From contig DCGX01000057.1 in the NCBI GenBank assembly GCA_002315505.1, positions 1 to 64,000 of the forward strand: 64,000 nucleotides of DNA, given 5' to 3'. Shown one piece after another: positions 61,339-64,000 of the stretch. The notes below the pieces were generated by a model that was given only the letters and a program-made list of their open reading frames with translations, made no database searches and was not told the origin of the DNA. Position 1 is the stretch's first letter, and the number at the start of each line of letters is the position of its first letter. This stretch comes from Ruminococcaceae bacterium UBA1767. Its GTDB lineage: Bacteria > Bacillota > Clostridia > Oscillospirales > Acutalibacteraceae. Position numbers and translations under genes: made by a program.

Positions 61339-61373
61339 TCAGGTCGTCGGTTCGAGTCCGACTATTAGCTCCA
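61334..61373 (+). repeat. attR: second copy of the 40-bp repeat
   Basis: Identical to 60458-60497. The 5' half of a tRNA is absent here, so this is not a second tRNA gene. Confidence 0.92.
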
Positions 61374-61374
61374 G

Positions 61375-61402
61375 AGCACCGCAGGAATGTGGTGCTTTTA
61401 TT
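61375..61402 (+). terminator. Displaced native terminator of tRNA-Thr
   Basis: AGCACC (61375-61380) / GGTGCT (61391-61396) stem with a 10-nt loop and T-rich tail, starting 2 nt after the CCA copy, where a tRNA terminator would stand in an empty site. Confidence 0.72.
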
Positions 61403-61409
61403 TTTACAC

Positions 61410-61446
61410 AAAAGCAGCTTCCGACTCATCATCGAAAGCTGCTTTT
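61410..61446. terminator. Terminator of the YhhN-family gene
   Basis: AAAGCAGCTT / AAGCTGCTTT stem flanked by A- and T-runs. On the minus strand it follows the stop of the YhhN-like gene. Confidence 0.8.
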
Positions 61447-62195
61447 TACTTAATAAGGAAATACGCAGACAGAACAATTGAATACTGTCCGAAATAATAT
61501 AAAATATGATTAAACACTATATCCTTTTTAGTGTTTTTATTTTTACCGAAATATGTTCCGTTCAGTACGGCATCCGAACCGAGTATTGACAGTAAGCCCA
61601 GGTAAATCAATATGTTTTCCACGTCAAATCCGTTTGTGGTAATATTCAGAATAGATACATTTACCGCCAAAAAAATAATTCCCGAATACAAAGCCGCAAT
61701 CGGCTTATATTTTCCGAATTCAACCCTCAGAATCTTTTCGATATTTATTGTTATGAATGCAATAATAACCGAAACACCAATTAAAATCAAAATAACTGTC
61801 TTTTTCTCAAACAGATTTCCCGAATAAATCAGAGATATGGTATAAAACAAATGCCCTAATATGAACGAAGCGAAGCCACGTTTCAGAAAAAAATCACTTT
61901 CTTTACTGTACACGCATTTTAAATCAAGAAGGACATCTCCGACAAATCCAAAAAACATTCCGACAGTAAGCAAAAAAACAGCAATACCGTTATTTAAACA
62001 AGCAGGATTATCTGCAGTAAATTTTGAAAGAGAATACAAAACAATAGTTGATGATGCCATAACAAACGGCAAGCTGGCAACCGCCTTCATTCCGACATCC
62101 TTAACTGTCGGCTTTGGTGTGCGATGAATAATAAATCTGACCACTGAAAAAATACCAAAAGTAAAAAACAACGCAAAAATTCCCTTGAACAACAT
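61446..62195 (-). CDS. YhhN-family membrane protein (lysoplasmalogenase-like)
   Basis: Integral membrane protein of 249 residues with about eight helices. Conserved YhhN/TMEM86 positions are visible: FVGDVLLDL, GFASFILGHLFY, YSGIIF, LSILGSDAVLN and HILYYFGQYSIV. Some members cleave the vinyl-ether bond of lysoplasmalogens. Plasmalogens occur in anaerobic Clostridia, which fits. AAGGAG lies before the ATG, with a promoter upstream (62228-62256). Confidence 0.8.
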   Translation of the reverse strand: MLFKGIFALFFTFGIFSVVRFIIHRTPKPTVKDVGMKAVASLPFVMASSTIVLYSLSKFTADNPACLNNGIAVFLLTVGMFFGFVGDVLLDLKCVYSKESDFFLKRGFASFILGHLFYTISLIYSGNLFEKKTVILILIGVSVIIAFITINIEKILRVEFGKYKPIAALYSGIIFLAVNVSILNITTNGFDVENILIYLGLLSILGSDAVLNGTYFGKNKNTKKDIVFNHILYYFGQYSIVLSAYFLIK

Positions 62196-62227
62196 TTGAC
62201 TGTCTCCTTTTGATTTTGCTTTAGTAC

Positions 62228-62256
62228 ATTATATACTAAAACATATATAAAATCAA
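62228..62256 (-). promoter_or_regulatory. Promoter of the YhhN-family gene
   Basis: On the minus strand: TTGATT (62256-62251), 17-nt spacer, TATAAT (62233-62228). Confidence 0.75.
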
Positions 62257-62545
62257 CTGATTTTTATTTATTGTTTATAAAAAATTCTACTTTGAATTAA
62301 CGAAACATAGTAAAAATTATTAATATATCAATATTTATTCAATTATACAGACAAAACAAAGAGTCATCCTTCACGCATTTTTTAATATTTCGGTAGGATG
62401 TATCACTGTGTGCACCCGATAAATTTTCAGCAAAGTTAAGCCAAAGTTTGTACAGACCTCAGGCGACAGGTTGTCGCCACTACAAAACATACAATAACAT
62501 ATTCGCATCAATAATTTATAAGTTCGTATTTAAAGGAAAGTATAC
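62257..62545. other. Gene-free spacer with a short perfect palindrome
   Basis: No reading frame with a ribosome site is seen. The region is AT-rich, with one hairpin GGCGACA-ggt-TGTCGCC (62462-62478) inside a GC-richer segment that ends CACTAC. It resembles the short dispersed palindromes (GTAGGGGCGACC type) of Clostridia genomes. No T-tract follows on the strand needed for termination of the GH39-like gene, so that role is uncertain. Confidence 0.45.
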
Positions 62546-63925
62546 TTATTTTGTGAAAGTGATATAAAGCATTGAGCCTGCTTCAATTTTTTCAGGAAGC
62601 GGAATTTCAACCCATTCACCATTTTCATTTACCGTCCAGCATTTGTCAGCTGTGTACTCCCCTGCGTCAAATTTGAGCTTTCTGTCCCTTTTTTCCGAAA
62701 CATTGGAAATAAGAATCGCCGCACTTCCGTCATCGCCCTTTGCGGCAACAGCATACATATCATCACGGAGCTTATTCTTTATTTCAACCTGGTTGCCCAT
62801 TTCATAAAGCTGACCGAAGGCATAGAAGCCGTAATAAGCAGATGTCGGCTTGCCGCCCTTATAGAACATTCCTGCGTGAAGAGCGCCTGTTGCAATCGCG
62901 CAATAATAATACGCCTTATCAAGACCTTCATTCTGGAACATAAGAAGCATTGAGGTCTGATTTGCGCCGTAACGGCGGTCTATCTGGTCATTTTCCGTAG
63001 GATTGTAGTTCCATTCATCGCAGATAACTTCCGCATCGCCGTAGCCTGCTTCCTGAAGATTATCGTTTACATATTCAATCCAGCGTGTATTTACCTCGGT
63101 TGTCGAATAGCTGTGCCATGAGAAGAAATCCATAGGCGGTTTATTTTCTTCAATGTAGTCAAGAAATCCCTGGAAGAACTCAACAAAGTATTTATTGTAT
63201 GCGGGAGCGCCCGACTTTACGTTATTTGTCTTTGTTAATGCATAAAATCCGCATGAGCCGTAACCTCCGATTTTGAGGTCGGGGAACTTTTCTTTGAGAT
63301 ACGTTGCGGAAACATCGTAAAGGCGGTAGAATTCCTCGGGAGAGCCGTGCCAGAAAACATTTTCTGTCTTATATTCGGTTTCGGAAATTTCTTCGTATTT
63401 GCCACCATCGGGTTCATTCCATATTTCCCAGTATTCGATATTATAGTTATATCCGTTTGCCCAGCCTTCGTTATAGTGACGGATTATGTGCTCGCAAATC
63501 TGCGCCCATTTGGTGTAATCCGTCGGCGGCAGAAGAAGCTCGTGGTCTTTCTGTGCATTGCTGTAGCTTATTCCAAGACGGAAGAAAGGTGTCATACCCG
63601 TATCAACAATAGCCGCAAGCACTTTGTCGCACTCCGTAAAATTATATGATTTTTCATCATTTACATCCGCCGAAAAATCAGGAAAAATGTTGTGAATATC
63701 AGTACAGTTAATATCATGCGTTCTGCATGATGTCATATTTGCATCGGTGAAACATTTATTTATTTCACTGTCAAGCTCATATTCGGGCATTCTGCCTACA
63801 TTATGAACGGGTCTGATTTCGTCGATAACATTGTCAAAATCAATTCTGATAACATTCGGTGTAAAAACCATCTGCGAAAACGAAATAATAAATGCAAGAA
63901 TTGATGCAATTGCTCTGTTAAACAT
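62546..63925 (-). CDS. Glycoside hydrolase family 39-like beta-glycosidase, exported
   Basis: Retaining glycosidase of 459 residues with a GH39/clan-A (beta/alpha)8 barrel. An N-terminal hydrophobic segment (residues 4-22) serves as signal or anchor. The acid/base Glu171 lies in YWEIWNEPDGG and the nucleophile Glu304 in VICDEWNYNP, with FFSWHSYS between them. A C-terminal beta domain follows (SAAILISNVSEKRDRKLKF). GH39 members act on beta-xylosides or alpha-L-iduronides. Plant-fibre use would suit the dockerin proteins here, but this enzyme lacks a dockerin. CGGAGG precedes the ATG. Confidence 0.82.
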   Translation of the reverse strand: MFNRAIASILAFIISFSQMVFTPNVIRIDFDNVIDEIRPVHNVGRMPEYELDSEINKCFTDANMTSCRTHDINCTDIHNIFPDFSADVNDEKSYNFTECDKVLAAIVDTGMTPFFRLGISYSNAQKDHELLLPPTDYTKWAQICEHIIRHYNEGWANGYNYNIEYWEIWNEPDGGKYEEISETEYKTENVFWHGSPEEFYRLYDVSATYLKEKFPDLKIGGYGSCGFYALTKTNNVKSGAPAYNKYFVEFFQGFLDYIEENKPPMDFFSWHSYSTTEVNTRWIEYVNDNLQEAGYGDAEVICDEWNYNPTENDQIDRRYGANQTSMLLMFQNEGLDKAYYYCAIATGALHAGMFYKGGKPTSAYYGFYAFGQLYEMGNQVEIKNKLRDDMYAVAAKGDDGSAAILISNVSEKRDRKLKFDAGEYTADKCWTVNENGEWVEIPLPEKIEAGSMLYITFTK

Positions 63926-64000
63926 AATACCGCCTCCGATTATACTTTTAGTAATTATCTCATAAATCTGTTAATTTATCAACATAATTATTTGTTATTC
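63926..64000. other. Right edge, upstream of the GH39-like gene
   Basis: AT-rich promoter region. On the minus strand TATAAT lies at about 63946-63941, followed by the ribosome site CGGAGG. No convincing -35 is visible. Confidence 0.4.

Larger units (their letters stand above)
60458..61373 (+). mobile_element. Integrase-less micro-element inserted in tRNA-Thr
   Basis: An 876-bp unit is bounded by perfect 40-bp direct repeats of the tRNA 3' half, the classic result of site-specific recombination by a tyrosine integrase. It contains no integrase, relaxase or transposase. The content is a hairpin and phased repeats next to attL, a 41-aa ORF, a terminator, a promoter with palindromic spacer, a 40-aa membrane peptide, a second putative membrane peptide, and a 53-aa HTH regulator ending in attR. 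It is probably moved by an integrase supplied in trans, or is a remnant. The native tRNA terminator now stands behind attR. Confidence 0.8.

Noticed and set aside
61334..61373. Second tRNA-Thr gene
   Set aside because: Only the 3' half is present. There is no acceptor 5' strand, D-arm or anticodon, so it is an attachment-site copy.
62365..62400. Riboswitch or small RNA in the 62.2-62.5 kb spacer
   Set aside because: A CATCCT/AGGATG pairing exists, but the loop is long and there is no promoter, T-tract or known riboswitch core.

Overview
The window is a chromosome segment of an anaerobic Gram-positive Clostridia bacterium. It most resembles the Oscillospiraceae/Ruminococcus lineage. The evidence is gene order typical of Firmicutes (nusB-xseAB-ispA-dxs-tlyA-nadK-argR-recN; dgt-dnaG-rpoD), a CIRCE operator in front of groESL, oxygen-sensitive ribonucleotide reductase (nrdDG), strong GGAGG ribosome sites, TTGaca-17-TATAAT promoters, and two secreted proteins with type I dockerin repeats and Thr-rich linkers as in cellulosome-forming ruminococci. 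The genus is an inference.

Layout: 0.1-5.3 kb, a small glycine-zipper peptide, then pyridoxamine kinase, trmL, rqcH and an acyl-CoA ligase. 5.3-10.7 kb (minus strand), secreted metallophosphoesterase and LCAT-like lipase, UDP-glucuronate 4-epimerase-like protein, sugar isomerase-like protein and a membrane-anchored unknown. 10.8-12.9 kb, CIRCE-groES-groEL. 13-18.9 kb, murD, murI, a CopA copper ATPase with a CopZ-like tail, and a membrane M28 peptidase. 19.2-25.9 kb, the complete F1Fo ATP synthase operon. 25.9-30.1 kb, a dockerin C39 peptidase-like protein, efp, a Cys/Asp-rich zinc-ribbon protein, Nudix, Maf and a small membrane protein. 30.8-40.2 kb, the ten-gene nusB-to-recN operon behind a possible attenuator. 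40.3-44.5 kb (minus), nrdG, nrdD with a fused redoxin domain, trxB. 44.6-47.8 kb, a second secreted phosphoesterase and a rare-sugar epimerase plus PfkB kinase pair. 47.8-53.7 kb (minus), dgt-dnaG-rpoD-ligA. 53.8-60.3 kb (minus), IMPACT protein, rpmE, a dockerin-3D-domain protein, lipoproteins, an M20 peptidase, a zinc-ribbon membrane protein and an SDR. 60.4-61.4 kb, tRNA-Thr(CGT) carrying a very small inserted element. 61.4-64 kb, a YhhN protein and a GH39-like glycosidase.

Most of the window is ordinary housekeeping DNA. The strongest accessory signal is the 876-bp element in tRNA-Thr. It is bounded by a perfect 40-bp duplication of the tRNA 3' half, has no integrase, and holds a short ORF, one or two tiny membrane peptides, a promoter whose spacer is a perfect palindrome, a 53-aa HTH regulator whose stop codon lies in the attachment core, and 10-bp-phased direct repeats next to attL. 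Other points worth a second look are the NrdD-redoxin fusion beside trxB with NrdR-type boxes in the promoters, a two-carboxylate (Na+-type) ATP synthase c subunit with a shortened epsilon subunit, a terminator hairpin in the nusB leader, a possible internal start giving free CopZ from copA, and four secreted proteins that share a C-terminal amphipathic-helix tail.
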